Shown here piece after piece: positions 18,573 to 30,259 of a DNA stretch of 64,000 bases. Where the stretch lies: the NCBI GenBank assembly GCA_963815185.1, contig CAWFGC010000009.1, forward strand, positions 1,116,001-1,180,000. Direction: 5' to 3'. The notes below the pieces were generated by a model that ran no database searches, was not told the origin of the DNA, and saw nothing but the letters and a program-made list of their open reading frames with translations. Within the stretch, counting starts at the first letter, position 1. The number at the start of each line of letters is the position of its first letter. A program made the translations under genes and the position numbers. This DNA comes from SHZL01 sp963815185 (lineage in GTDB: Bacteria; Pseudomonadota; Gammaproteobacteria; Xanthomonadales; SZUA-36).

Positions 18573-18773
18573 ATGAAATTGGTTTCGCATCCCAACGAGG
18601 ATCGTCAACGTTACCGGGTCAGGCACATGCACCAGATTGCCTTGTGCACCAATGATTTCTATGCCACGATCCAAAAACATGCATCAGTCTGGTATCCCAT
18701 TTCCGTGACTCCGGCTGCCTGTCACGAAGTCGTGGACCCGACCCCGCACGAAATACTTCAATGGAGCAAATAA
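18573..18773 (+). CDS. Hypothetical small ORF, doubtful
   Basis: A 66-residue frame from ATG 18573 (MKLVSHPNEDRQRYRVRHMH..., ends HEILQWSK) lies between the divergent sulfatase and FAH-family genes. It belongs to a longer open frame that runs back through the sulfatase gene, so openness is weak evidence. An AGGAGG lies upstream but about 22 bases away, too far. No family recognised. It may be only the leader region of the next gene. Confidence 0.2.
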   Translation: MKLVSHPNEDRQRYRVRHMHQIALCTNDFYATIQKHASVWYPISVTPAACHEVVDPTPHEILQWSK

Positions 18774-18831
18774 TGGCCAAACACCCAATAGCCCACCCAT
18801 GGGCGGAAGACGAAGCCCCCGGGCGGGCCCG

Positions 18832-19827
18832 ATGAAACTGGCATCGTTAAAAGCCGGCGGTCGCGACGGGACGCTGATCGTCGTCAACCGAGCCCTGACT
18901 CACTTTGCGCCTGCAAGCGGCGTTGCGGCCACCTTGCAACAGGCGCTCGAAAACTGGGCTGCAGCAGCGCCGCGGTTGAATGCAATGTACGAAGCCCTGA
19001 ACGATGGCACCTGCACCGACGCAGCCGAGGTCAACGTCGACGCGCTGGCTTCTCCGTTTCCCCGCGCCTACGAGTTCGTAGACGGCAGTGCCTACTTGCC
19101 GCACGTGGAGCGGGTGCGCAAAGCGCGTGGTGTGGAAGTTCCTGCGTCGTTTTACGAAGATCCACTGATGTACCAGGCAACCTCGGCCGGCTTCCTGGGC
19201 CCGCGTGATCCCATCCCGGTGCAGAGTGAAGACTACGGGATTGACTTCGAATCCGAGGTGGTGGTCGTGACCGATGATGTCCCCATGGCCGTTTCGGCTG
19301 CGGCAGCAGCAGGTCACATTCAATTGATCGGCCTGGTCAATGATGTCAGCCTGCGCAACCTGATCCCGGCTGAACTGGCCAAAGGATTCGGCTTTCTGCA
19401 GGGTAAACCCCGCTCCAGTTTGTCTCCGGTTCTGGTCACGCCGGATGAACTGGGAGATGCGTGGAGAGACAGCAAAGTGAACTTGCCATTACGATCCACG
19501 CTCAATGGTGAATTATTCGGCAGGCCTGAAGCCGGTCACGACATGCAGTTCAATTTTGCCCAGCTAATTGCGCATGCCGCCAAAACGCGGCCACTGGCGG
19601 CTGGCACCATTGTGGGTTCCGGCACCATTGCCAACCAGAACATCGAACTCGGGGCATCCTGCCTGGCGGAGAAACGGGTTTTGGAGATCATTGCCAACGG
19701 CAAGCCTGAAACCCCTTTCATGCGCTTCGGTGATACCATCCGCATCGAAATGCTGGATATCCACGGCAAGACGATTTTCGGCGCCATCAAACAGGTGGTA
19801 ACCCGGGCATTTCCTGAATTGCCGTGA
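18832..19827 (+). CDS. Fumarylacetoacetate hydrolase-family protein
   Basis: FAH-superfamily enzyme, a metal-dependent hydrolase or isomerase acting on 2,4-dioxo or fumarylacetoacetate-like compounds. The 331-residue protein from MKLASLKAGGRDGTLIVV has the metal-binding DYGIDFESEVVVVTDDV (ExE type) near residue 135. GLVNDVSLRNL and the C-terminal GSGTIANQN and RFGDTIRIEMLD are also typical. Length and order match the 330-residue 'fumarylacetoacetase-like' group seen in aromatic amino-acid catabolism clusters, but no hgd or maiA gene is adjacent. Exact substrate unknown. No strong ribosome-binding site precedes the ATG. Confidence 0.85.
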   Translation: MKLASLKAGGRDGTLIVVNRALTHFAPASGVAATLQQALENWAAAAPRLNAMYEALNDGTCTDAAEVNVDALASPFPRAYEFVDGSAYLPHVERVRKARGVEVPASFYEDPLMYQATSAGFLGPRDPIPVQSEDYGIDFESEVVVVTDDVPMAVSAAAAAGHIQLIGLVNDVSLRNLIPAELAKGFGFLQGKPRSSLSPVLVTPDELGDAWRDSKVNLPLRSTLNGELFGRPEAGHDMQFNFAQLIAHAAKTRPLAAGTIVGSGTIANQNIELGASCLAEKRVLEIIANGKPETPFMRFGDTIRIEMLDIHGKTIFGAIKQVVTRAFPELP

Positions 19828-19982
19828 TGATCGCGCAGGATTTTGATTTGTCAGAGGATTTTCCGAAGGAGTGGCGTATCGTTGATTACGGCCGACTGAG
19901 AAAAATACTCTGGCGAATCAAAAGACCAGCGAGGGCGCTGCGAATTCATGAAATGCCCGGGTTAAAGAAGGCTGGAGGCTGA
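19827..19982 (+). CDS. Candidate small basic ORF, 51 residues
   Basis: ATG overlaps the TGA of the FAH-family gene (TGATG), a coupled arrangement. The 51-residue product begins MIAQDFDLSEDFPKEW and ends GLKKAGG, with a basic, arginine-rich middle (RLRKILWRIKRPARALRI). No family recognised. If a base is lost near 19975 the frame would continue for only a few residues. Coding status uncertain. Confidence 0.3.
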   Translation: MIAQDFDLSEDFPKEWRIVDYGRLRKILWRIKRPARALRIHEMPGLKKAGG

Positions 19983-20059
19983 AGGTTCATCATGCGGCTT
20001 AAATTCAAGCGGTACTTCAGTCATAATTTCTGCTCCTACTAAGCGGGTTTGCGATTAAA

Positions 20060-20425
20060 ATGCGACATTCCTTTCTGGTCCCGATGCTGTTGATCCTGGC
20101 TGCCTGCGCGCCGCTGAAACCCGAACCCGATGCATTCAATAACGCGGAGCAGGCGATAGAGGCTGCGGTCGCGGCCGGTGCGGAACAGTATTCACCGGTG
20201 GAACTGCGCTTCGCCCGTGAGAAGCTGCAGGAGGCGCAAAAGGGTTTGGAACTAAAGCAGTACGACAAGAGCTGGTATTTGATCGAACAGGCGGAAATCA
20301 ACGCGGAGTTGGCGATCGAAAAGTCGCATTCAGCGGTTATTCGCGACCAGGTCGCGGAATTGGCGCGGCAGAATGAAATCCTGAAGGAAGAGTTCGAGAA
20401 TAACTATGGGGAGGAATCCCAATGA
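20060..20425 (+). CDS. DUF4398-type lipoprotein
   Basis: Small lipoprotein of 121 residues. A signal peptide ends in the lipobox LILAAC (Cys at about 16), followed by an Ala/Glu-rich helical region of the DUF4398 type (AEQAIEAAVAAGAEQYSPVELRFAREKLQEAQ). Function unknown. These proteins commonly precede an OmpA-like lipoprotein, as here, and may anchor in the outer membrane. Its stop overlaps the next start by 4 bases, so the two are probably one operon. Confidence 0.85.
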   Translation: MRHSFLVPMLLILAACAPLKPEPDAFNNAEQAIEAAVAAGAEQYSPVELRFAREKLQEAQKGLELKQYDKSWYLIEQAEINAELAIEKSHSAVIRDQVAELARQNEILKEEFENNYGEESQ

Positions 20426-21414
20426 TGTGTTCCTCCTGCCTGAAAATACTGGCCATGGTCTTGCTGGCGGTGGTGTTGACAGCCTGTTCGAGCAGCCCGA
20501 AAAAAGACCTCGCCCTGGAACAGGTGCGGGCACAGCTTGAGGAGCTTAAATCCAATCCCGAGTTGGCCAAATACGCGCCGCTGGCTTTGGGCGAAGCAGA
20601 GCGGGCCTTGCGCACAGCGGAAACTGCCGGTGGCAACGATACCCAGCGCATTCATCTTATTTACATGGCGGATCGCCGCATCCAGATTGCACGGGCGGTT
20701 GCGGAGCGCGAACAGCTTTCAGTTGAATTGAGAGCGCTGGAAGACGAGCGCAACCGTTTGCTGCTGCACGCCAGCCAGGCGGATGCGGATCGCGCCCGAA
20801 GAGAAGCGGATCGTGCCCGAATGATGTCACAGGCGACTGCAGAGGACGCTGAAAGGGCACGTATTCAGGCAGAAGAAGCGCGCCAAAGAGAGGCCGCTTC
20901 CAGCAAGACGGCAGAGCAGGCACGCGCGGAAGCCAAGCAGGCGAAGGCGCTGGCGGCGTCCAGTGCTACTGCAGCGGAATTGGCAAGAAAGGAGGCCAAT
21001 TTGGCTTCCGAGCAGGCCCAATCCTTGCGCCGTCAGTTGCAGAACCTGCAACTCAGGCAAACCGAAAGCGGTGTGGTTGTGACCCTGGGTGACGTATTAT
21101 TCGAGTCCGGACGGGCTGAGCTGAAACAGGACGCGCAGACCAGCCTGGTCGAAGTGGTCGATTTGTTGCAAAGTGAACCCGAAAAGAAAATTCGCATCGA
21201 AGGCCATACGGATTCAACGGGTGATTCCGGCACCAACCTGAAGTTGTCCGAGCGCAGGGCGAACGCGGTGCTGGATGCCCTGGTGGCGCTCGGGGTTGAT
21301 ACCTCCCGCATAACGGCTGTCGGCATGGGAGAGGACTTTCCCATCGCCAGCAATGACACCGAAGAAGGACGCCAGAAAAACCGGCGGGTGGATGTGATTT
21401 TGTTGGACGGTTGA
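20422..21414 (+). CDS. DUF4398 + OmpA-domain lipoprotein
   Basis: 330-residue lipoprotein (lipobox VLTAC; Cys at about 22). The N-terminal DUF4398-like helical part resembles the preceding gene (SNPELAKYAPLALGEAERAL). A long Ala/Arg/Glu coiled coil (about 105-200, rich in ARREADRARMM-type repeats) follows. The C-terminal OmpA domain binds peptidoglycan (VLFESGRAELK; IEGHTDSTGDSGTNLKLSERRA; RRVDVILL). The likely role is to tether the outer membrane to the cell wall across an extended rod. Shared DUF4398 sequence with its neighbour suggests duplication and a physical complex. Confidence 0.9.
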   Translation: MMCSSCLKILAMVLLAVVLTACSSSPKKDLALEQVRAQLEELKSNPELAKYAPLALGEAERALRTAETAGGNDTQRIHLIYMADRRIQIARAVAEREQLSVELRALEDERNRLLLHASQADADRARREADRARMMSQATAEDAERARIQAEEARQREAASSKTAEQARAEAKQAKALAASSATAAELARKEANLASEQAQSLRRQLQNLQLRQTESGVVVTLGDVLFESGRAELKQDAQTSLVEVVDLLQSEPEKKIRIEGHTDSTGDSGTNLKLSERRANAVLDALVALGVDTSRITAVGMGEDFPIASNDTEEGRQKNRRVDVILLDG

Positions 21415-21729
21415 GTGTTGATTTAGCCGGTAAAAAGAATAATAGAATTTGGAAGCATGAATCAGGATTCGTCCATGGATCGTGCCTTGGAGGCGGCGGT
21501 TGCCGAACGCGAAATTTTGCGTTAGTGTTGCTTTGTAGCTATGGTTTATCCCTTCAAAAACGGAGTTCGTGGATAATGACTGTGATGGCTCAGACCGTCG
21601 CACGTCATGCAACGAACTTCGCTTCATTTCTGTCAACAAAACCCGTAAACACGATTTCCCTGCCTACCCCAACGCTGGACGTTGTGGCATCGGCCGGGCG
21701 ACATGTCACCATTGAATCGGAGGATTGCG
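21415..21729. other. 315-bp intergenic stretch, no convincing gene
   Basis: Only short frames are present (for example 22 residues from 21456). None has family features. The region just before the YdcH-like gene supplies its ribosome-binding site (TCGGAGGATTGCG). Confidence 0.5.
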
Positions 21730-21945
21730 ATGTTTGAACACCGCCAGGAACAGATGGAAAAACTGATGAAAGAGAATGAAGAATTTCTGCGCGTCTTCAA
21801 TCGTCATCAGGAATTGGACAAGAGAGTCACTGCTGCAGAGATTGGCACGGCTCCAATGGAAGACCTGGCATTGATGAAACTGAAGAAAGAGAAATTGTGG
21901 GCAAAGGACCAGTTGGCGCGGATTATGGACGCCAGCAGCGCCTGA
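21730..21945 (+). CDS. YdcH-family (DUF465) small protein
   Basis: 71-residue helical hairpin protein beginning MFEHRQEQMEKLMKENEEF, with the family-typical FNRHQELDKRVTAAE and LALMKLKKEKLWAKDQL. Function not established; such proteins are widespread in proteobacteria. ATG at 21730 is chosen because GGAGG lies at the right distance and the upstream extension is not family-like. A terminator follows. Confidence 0.88.
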   Translation: MFEHRQEQMEKLMKENEEFLRVFNRHQELDKRVTAAEIGTAPMEDLALMKLKKEKLWAKDQLARIMDASSA

Positions 21946-21969
21946 ATTGATCACTGCTTCCTAAGCCAG

Positions 21970-22004
21970 AGCGGCCGGGTCAGTCAGCCCGGCCGCTTTG
22001 TTTA
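21970..22004 (+). terminator. Rho-independent terminator after the YdcH-like gene
   Basis: Perfect stem GCGGCCGGG/CCCGGCCGC around a short loop, followed by TTTGTTT. Confidence 0.85.
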
Positions 22005-22043
22005 TCTGCACACCTCAAATCCAAATGAATATCTGATTGCATA

Positions 22044-23417
22044 ATGAACGTTGTGGCCAATGTTCTTGAACTGATCGGCAATACACCGGTGGTGCGCATC
22101 AATCACTTCGATACCGGGCCCTGCGAACTGTATATCAAGCTGGAAAATCAGAATCCGGGTGCATCGATCAAGGACCGCATCGGTCTGAAGATGATCGAGG
22201 ATGCCGAAAAGGCGGAGCTGATCCGGCCGGGTGGAACCCTGGTCGAAGGCACGGCCGGGAATACGGGTCTGGGCCTGGCATTGGTAGCGGGGCAAAAAGG
22301 CTATCGCCTGGTGTTGGTGATCCCGGACAAGATGAGCCGGGAAAAAATCTCCAATCTGAAAGCCATGGGCGCGGAGGTGGTTCTGACCCGTTCGGATGTG
22401 GCCAAGGGCCATCCCGAATATTACCAGGACGTGGCCAAGCGGCTTGCCGACGAGACCGATGGCGCATTTTTCATCAATCAGTTCGGCAACCCCTCAAATC
22501 CCAGGGCACACGAAGAAATTACCGGCCCTGAAATCTGGCGCCAGATGGATGGGCGACTCGACGCCATCGTGCTGGGCGTGGGTTCCAGTGGCACGCTCAC
22601 CGGTCTGTCACACTATTTCGCGCGCGAGGCTCCGCAACTGGAACTCGTTGTGGCCGATCCGCATGGCTCGATACTGGCGCAATACATCAATGAGGGAACC
22701 CTCTCAGTCAAGACCAGCAGTTGGATGGTTGAGGGAATTGGCGAGGATTTCCTGCCCCCGATCAGCGACTTCACCCGGGTGAAGAAGGCTTATGCGATAT
22801 CAGACAAGGAAAGTTTCCAGACCGGCCGGGAGCTATTGCAGCGTGAAGGAATTCTCGGCGGTTCATCGACCGGCACCCTGGTGGCGGCAGCCCTGCGCTA
22901 TTGCCGCGAGCAAACCGCGGCAAAACGTGTGTTGACATTTTGTTGCGACACCGGCAACCGTTACCTGTCGAAAATGTACAATGATTTCTGGATGCGCGAC
23001 CAGGGCTTTATCGAAATCTCCAGCCACGGTGATTTGAGGGATCTGATCGCCCGCCCCTATGCTACGCACGATACCATCACGGTAGGTCCGGATGAACCGC
23101 TGGCCAATGCTTACAGCCGGATGAAGTTGTACGACGTCTCCCAGCTTCCGGTGATTGCCGAGGGGGAACTCGTCGGCATTCTGGATGAATCGGATCTGCT
23201 TATCGCGGCTGCGGAAAGCAGCGAAGCTTTTCGCCAGCCGGTGCGCTCGGCCATGGTCACGGAGCTTACCGAGATCGACGTGGCGGCTCCGGTAGCGGAC
23301 TTGATGCCGATCTTCAACAAGGATTTTGTCGCCATCGTGATGGACGGTGAGCGATTTCTCGGCTTGATAACGCGCGTCGATTTGCTGAACTATTTGCGCC
23401 GCAAGTCAGATCGGTAG
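22044..23417 (+). CDS. cbs: Cystathionine beta-synthase with CBS domains
   Basis: PLP enzyme that condenses serine with homocysteine to cystathionine (first step of reverse transsulfuration). The fold-type II domain (about 1-320) has the PLP lysine in NPGASIKDRIGLKM and the phosphate loop GTAGNTGLGLALVAG. A serine-binding region follows (GVGSSGTLTGL). Residues about 330-457 form a tandem CBS (Bateman) module (TVGPDEPLANAYSRM; PVIAEGELVGILDESDLL). 457 residues, normal for the bacterial PALP-CBS type. Followed after 38 bases by a cystathionine gamma-synthase/lyase gene, so the pair likely works in sequence. Confidence 0.92.
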   Translation: MNVVANVLELIGNTPVVRINHFDTGPCELYIKLENQNPGASIKDRIGLKMIEDAEKAELIRPGGTLVEGTAGNTGLGLALVAGQKGYRLVLVIPDKMSREKISNLKAMGAEVVLTRSDVAKGHPEYYQDVAKRLADETDGAFFINQFGNPSNPRAHEEITGPEIWRQMDGRLDAIVLGVGSSGTLTGLSHYFAREAPQLELVVADPHGSILAQYINEGTLSVKTSSWMVEGIGEDFLPPISDFTRVKKAYAISDKESFQTGRELLQREGILGGSSTGTLVAAALRYCREQTAAKRVLTFCCDTGNRYLSKMYNDFWMRDQGFIEISSHGDLRDLIARPYATHDTITVGPDEPLANAYSRMKLYDVSQLPVIAEGELVGILDESDLLIAAAESSEAFRQPVRSAMVTELTEIDVAAPVADLMPIFNKDFVAIVMDGERFLGLITRVDLLNYLRRKSDR

Positions 23418-23455
23418 TGAATCCGCGCTGATCCCACCTCAAGAGCCCAGGCACC

Positions 23456-24628
23456 ATGCGTCATCGAAAAGACAAACACCAGCTTGCTACCCGCGCGATT
23501 CACGCGGGCCAGCAGCCAGACCCTTCCACCGGCGCCATCATGACGCCGATCTATGCCACCTCGACGTTTGTCCAATCCAGCCCGGGTGATCACAAGGGCT
23601 GGGAGTATTCGCGCAGTCACAATCCGACGCGGGATGCCTATGAACAATGTATCGCCGATCTGGAAGGCGGCATCCGCGGCTTTGCTTTCGCGTCCGGCAT
23701 GGCGGCAACTGCAACGGTGATGGAACTGCTCGACAGCGGCGATCATGTGGTGGCCGGCGACGATCTGTACGGTGGAAGCCTGCGCTTGTTTCAGCGGGTA
23801 AGGGAGCGCTCGGCAGGTCTGAAATTCAGCTTTGTGCCATTGGAGCAACCAGACGCCTTGCGGGCTGCGATCCGCCCGGAAACCCGCATGGTATGGGTGG
23901 AAACGCCAACCAATCCCATGCTGCGCATCGTCGATCTCGCCGCCGCCGCGGATATCGCGCATGCAAACGGCGCGCTGCTGGTGGTTGACAATACCTTTGC
24001 CAGCCCGATGCTGCAGCGGCCATTGGAGCTGGGAGCGGATATCGTGGTCCATTCCGCAACCAAGTATCTCAACGGCCACTCCGACATGATCGGTGGCGTC
24101 GCGGTAGTGCGTGAGGACGAAGAACTGGCGCAAAATCTCTGGTTCCTGCTCAACTCCATCGGCGCCATTCAAGGGCCGTTTGACAGTTTTCTGGCGATGC
24201 GCGGCCTCAAGACACTGGCGCTGAGGATGAAAGCGCATGCGGAAAACGCGTTGATCATTGCCCGCTGGCTGCAGCGCCATCCTGGCGTCAGGCAAGTGAT
24301 TTATCCCGGCCTTGAAGACCATCCGCAGCATGCACTGGCCATGCAGCAAATGAACGGGCAGGGTGGGGGGATCATCAGCATCGACGTGCACGGCGGGCTG
24401 GAAGCCGCGCGGCGGATGCTGGAACGCTGTGAATTATTTTCGCTGGCGGAAAGCCTGGGTGGGGTCGAAAGCCTGATCAATCACCCGGCGCTCATGACCC
24501 ATGCCTCGGTGCCCGCAGACAGGCGCGCCAAGCTCGGTATTAGTGATACCCTGGTCCGCCTGTCGGTTGGCATGGAAGACGTGAATGATTTGATCGCTGA
24601 TCTGGAGTACGCGCTGGACGGCGATTGA
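23456..24628 (+). CDS. Cystathionine gamma-lyase / gamma-synthase family PLP enzyme
   Basis: Cys/Met-metabolism PLP enzyme, 390 residues. PLP lysine in VVHSATKYLNGHSD (about 202), cofactor-binding SGMAATATVMELL and YGGSLRLFQR, and C-terminal LAESLGGVESLINHPALMTHAS. The family includes cystathionine gamma-synthase, gamma-lyase and beta-lyase, which sequence alone separates poorly. Adjacent cbs favours gamma-lyase activity (cystathionine to cysteine, 2-oxobutyrate and ammonia). Confidence 0.88.
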   Translation: MRHRKDKHQLATRAIHAGQQPDPSTGAIMTPIYATSTFVQSSPGDHKGWEYSRSHNPTRDAYEQCIADLEGGIRGFAFASGMAATATVMELLDSGDHVVAGDDLYGGSLRLFQRVRERSAGLKFSFVPLEQPDALRAAIRPETRMVWVETPTNPMLRIVDLAAAADIAHANGALLVVDNTFASPMLQRPLELGADIVVHSATKYLNGHSDMIGGVAVVREDEELAQNLWFLLNSIGAIQGPFDSFLAMRGLKTLALRMKAHAENALIIARWLQRHPGVRQVIYPGLEDHPQHALAMQQMNGQGGGIISIDVHGGLEAARRMLERCELFSLAESLGGVESLINHPALMTHASVPADRRAKLGISDTLVRLSVGMEDVNDLIADLEYALDGD

Positions 24629-24642
24629 TTCCGACCCCATTT

Positions 24643-24700
24643 GTAGGAGCGCGCTTGCGCGCGATTCTCGAATCCATTTCGCGCGCAAGCGCGCTCCTAC
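24643..24700. repeat. REP pair, inverted
   Basis: gtaggagcgcgcttgcgcg at 24643 faces its complement ending at 24700 across a 16-base spacer. The pair forms a long hairpin just after the cystathionine enzyme gene and could double as a transcript end or mRNA stabiliser. The same repeat recurs on the other side of tRNA-Ser. Confidence 0.9.
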
Positions 24701-24725
24701 GGATTATTTGACCCCGTTCCTGCTG

Positions 24726-24818
<93 letters not shown>

Positions 24819-24843
24819 ATAGTCACATTTTATCCTCAATACT

Positions 24844-24961
24844 GTAGGAGCGCGCTTGCGCGCGATTCTAAAACCCATTTTGTAGGAGCGCGCTTGCGCG
24901 CGATTGTGAAATCCATTTCGCGCAACCGATTCTAAAACCCATTTCGCGCGCAAGCGCGCTC

Positions 24962-24965
<4 letters not shown>
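24844..24965. repeat. REP cluster of three copies
   Basis: Two direct copies of gtaggagcgcgcttgcgcg start at 24844 and 24882, and one inverted copy lies at 24945..24965, separated by variants of 'attctaaaacccattt'. The inverted copy overlaps the end of the acetoacetyl-CoA synthetase gene: the TAG stop at 24962-24964 is the TAG within GTAGGAG. Confidence 0.9.
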
Positions 24966-26994
<2,029 letters not shown>

Positions 26995-27882
26995 CTACCA
27001 CGCCAATATCGGCGACTTCGAAAATGGGGGCTTCGGCGTCCTTGTTGACGGCGACAATGGTGCCGGCATCCTTGATGCCGGTGATATGTTGAATTGCTCC
27101 GGAAATGCCAAAAGCCCAGTAGAGGTCGGGGGAAATGATCTTGCCGGTTTGACCGACCTGCATGTCGTTGGGGCAATAACCCGCGTCAACGGCGGCGCGG
27201 GAAGCGCCCACGCCTGCCCCCAGCTTGTCCGCAAGTCGATAGATGATTTCGAAATTTTCCGCACTGCCCAGGGCACGGCCACCAGAGACCACCATCGCCG
27301 CGCTTTGCAGGTCGGGCCGCTCCCCGCCTTCAGATTCAATACCGACATACCGCGTATGCGCGGCCGCGCTACCGGATGCACTGCGCGGCTCGATGGCGGC
27401 ACTGCCGCCGCCGGCTGCAGGTTGCCAGCTTGCGATACGCACGGTCATGATCACGGTCGCACCTTCCGCGGTTTCGACGTCGATAATGGCATTGCCGGCA
27501 TAAATGGGACGGCGGAAGGATTGCGGGCTCAGTACTTCCATTACGTCACTGAGCTGATTGACGCCGGCAAGCGCCGCCACCCGCGGCATCAGGTCCTTGC
27601 CCAGGGTCGTGGACGGGCCCAGAACATGCGTGTACTCCGCAGCCAGGCTGATGATTTCCGGCGCCCAGTTGACTGCCAATGGATGCTCCAGGTGAGGCGC
27701 ATCGACGGTGATGACACGCGTAACACCATTCAAGGCAGCGGCCTGCCCGGCCACTGCATCCAGCCCATGGCCCAATACCGCGACATCGATGTCCGCGCCA
27801 ATGGCCTGTGCGCAACTGACGCATTTGGCGGTGCTCAGGTTCAGCGCCTGGCCGTCATGTTCGGCCACAACCAATATCTTGC

Positions 27883-28629
27883 TCATAACAACCCCCGCTT
27901 CTTCAGTTCCTCTACCAGTTGTTCAGCGTTCTCCACCATGATTCCCTTTTGCCGTTGCGGGGGTGGGGCGAATTTGACCACTTTGAGATTGCCTTCCGGC
28001 GCAACGCCCAGTTCCTCCAGCGAAAGAACGTCCAGAGGCTTGCGCTTGGCTTTCATTATGTCGGGCAGTTTCACGAAACGCGGCTCGTTAAGCCGCAGGT
28101 CGACCGTGACCACGGCCGGCAAGTCAATTTCAACCGTCTCCAGGCCCGCATCTATTTCACGTGTTACGGTGGCTTTCTCACCTTCGAGAACCAGTTTGGA
28201 CGCAAACGTGGCCTGCGGACGGCCCCACAGCGCGGCCAGCATCTGGCCGGTCTGGCTGTTGTCATCGTCTATGGCCTGCTTGCCGAGGATGACCAGCCCG
28301 GGCTGCTCCTTTTCGATAAGCTTCAGGAATGCCTGCGCAACGCCGAGTGGCTGCAAGGCTGCATCGGTTTTGATCTGGATGGCGCGGTCGGCGCCCATGG
28401 CCAAACCGGTGCGTAACTGCTGCTGGCAGGTGTCGCCGCCGCAGGAGACCACGATGACTTCCGTTGCCTTGCCTGCCTCCTTGATCCTGAGCGCCTCTTC
28501 CAGTGCGATTTCGTCAAAGGGATTGATGCTCATCTTGACACCTTCGGTGTCCATTCCACTGCCGTCAGGCAGAACCCGGACGCGGACGTTGTAATCCACC
28601 ACGCGCTTGATGCCAACCAATATCTTCAT
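27883..28629 (-). CDS. etfB: Electron transfer flavoprotein, beta subunit
   Basis: AMP-binding partner subunit of ETF, 248 residues. Begins MKILVGIKRVVDYNVRVRV and contains NPFDEIALEEALRIKE, the family-typical docking region LGKQAIDDDNSQTGQML, and VVTVDLRLNEPR. The gene follows ETF-QO by about 30 bases and overlaps etfA by 4, forming an ETF operon. Confidence 0.96.
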   Translation of the reverse strand: MKILVGIKRVVDYNVRVRVLPDGSGMDTEGVKMSINPFDEIALEEALRIKEAGKATEVIVVSCGGDTCQQQLRTGLAMGADRAIQIKTDAALQPLGVAQAFLKLIEKEQPGLVILGKQAIDDDNSQTGQMLAALWGRPQATFASKLVLEGEKATVTREIDAGLETVEIDLPAVVTVDLRLNEPRFVKLPDIMKAKRKPLDVLSLEELGVAPEGNLKVVKFAPPPQRQKGIMVENAEQLVEELKKRGLL

Positions 28630-28659
28630 GGGATGATTCCTGATGATGTCCTTTGTTGT

Positions 28660-30259
28660 TTAGAGGTTTTGGTAGTTGGGACCGCTGCCGCCTTCCGGCG
28701 TGACCCAATTGATGATCTGGTAGGGATCCTTGATGTCGCAGGTCTTGCAGTGTACACAATTGGCGGCATTGATCTGCAGCCGCTTGACCGCCTTCATCTT
28801 CGACCATTTCGTAGACATTGGCCGGGCAAAACCGCGTGCACGGATGATCGTATTCTACGCCGCAGCGCGTGGTGCAAATGTCCGGTTGGGTGATTTGCAA
28901 GTGTACCGGTTGGTCCTCCTCATGCGCCGTGGCTGCAAAATAGACCGAGGCGAGCCGGTCGCGAGGCGGCAAATCGCGGTTCACCCAATGCCGGTCGGGC
29001 GGCGTATAGTCCGCCACCTTGCGCAGTGATTTGTCATCGGCATGCAATGCCAGGGTCCAGGGCAGCTTGCCGGCGGTGACGGTCTCGATGGCCGCTCTGA
29101 TAAATCCGCGCCACAGACCCTTGTAGAAGGCCGGGCGGATATTGCGCACCTGCTTCAGTTCCGCGAGGATGGCCGAAGCCCGCAGTCTGGCGTCGAAGCC
29201 CGCGGACGAAACGGTTTCCGCGAGGTGTTCCGCTGCGAGCATGCCGGAGCGCATGGCCTGATGCACGCCCTTGACTTTAGGCACGTTCAACAGCCCGGCG
29301 GCGTCGCCAATCAGAATGGCTCCTGGCATCTCGGTTTTTGGTAGCGCCTGAAAGCCCCCTTCGACGATAGCTCGCGCACCGGCGGAGAGGATTTCACCTC
29401 CTTCTATGAGCGCGCGCACCATCGGATGGTGTTTCATTTGCTGGAATGCTTCGAACGGTGAAAATTCCGGGTCGGCGTAATCGAGGCCGGTGACGAAGCC
29501 GAGCGCGATACGGTCCTTGTCCAGGTGATAAATGAAACTGCCGCCATAAATGTTCGGGTCCAGCGGCCACCCCAGTGTGTGCTGCACCAGGCCGGGCGAG
29601 GATTTACCCGGTTGCACGCGCCACAACTCCTTCATGCCGATGCCGTAAGTCTGCGGGCCGGACTCCTTATTCAGGCCGAACTTGCGAATCAATTGCTTGC
29701 TCAGGTGTCCACGACAGCCTTCGCACAGAACGGTTACCCGGGCATGAATTTCGATACCCTGCATGAAGGTATCCTTGGGCTGCCCGTCGCGATCGACTCC
29801 CATATCGCCAATGATCACGCCACCTACGGCGCCATCATCCGTATAGCGGATCGCCGATGCGGCAAAGCCTGGAAAGATATCGACTCCCAGCGCCTCGGCC
29901 TGCGGTGCCAGCCAGGCACACATGGCCCCCAGGGAGACGATGAAATTGCCATGATTCTTCTGCTGTGGCGGGGTGGGAAACCGGTAACGGCCGGTTGGGG
30001 TGAGATACCACAGTTCGTCCTTTGTGACCGGCACGCAAATCGGCGGTGGCTGCTCACGCCATGCGGGCAGCAACTCGTCGAGCGGCCCGGGTTCGATGAC
30101 CGCACCGGAAAGAATTTGCGCGCCGACTTCCGCGGCTTTCTCGATGACCGCCACGTTCAAGTCGGGCTTGAGCTGTTTTAGCCGCAGCGCACAGGCCAGG
30201 CCCGACGGGCCGGCGCCCACCACGATGACATCGTATTCCATGATTTCGCGTTCAGACAT
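28660..30259 (-). CDS. ETF-ubiquinone oxidoreductase, frame broken near the end
   Basis: Membrane-associated flavoprotein with a [4Fe-4S] cluster, passing electrons from ETF to ubiquinone. The FAD motif is DVIVVGAGPSGLACALRL; GDAAGLLNVPKVKGVHQAM is characteristic. Near 28790 one extra base ends the normal frame after EMVEDEGG. In the next frame the true C-terminus continues KRLQINAANCVHCKTC and ends NYQNL at TAA 28660-28662. This supplies the cluster cysteines C-x2-C-x2-C besides those in TRCGVEYDHPCTRFCPANVY. A sequence error is likely. It is the promoter-proximal gene of the etf-aacS operon. Confidence 0.93.

Noticed and set aside
22010..22043. SAM or other sulfur riboswitch before cbs
   Set aside because: Only about 40 bases lie between the terminator and the ATG, too short for a known riboswitch.
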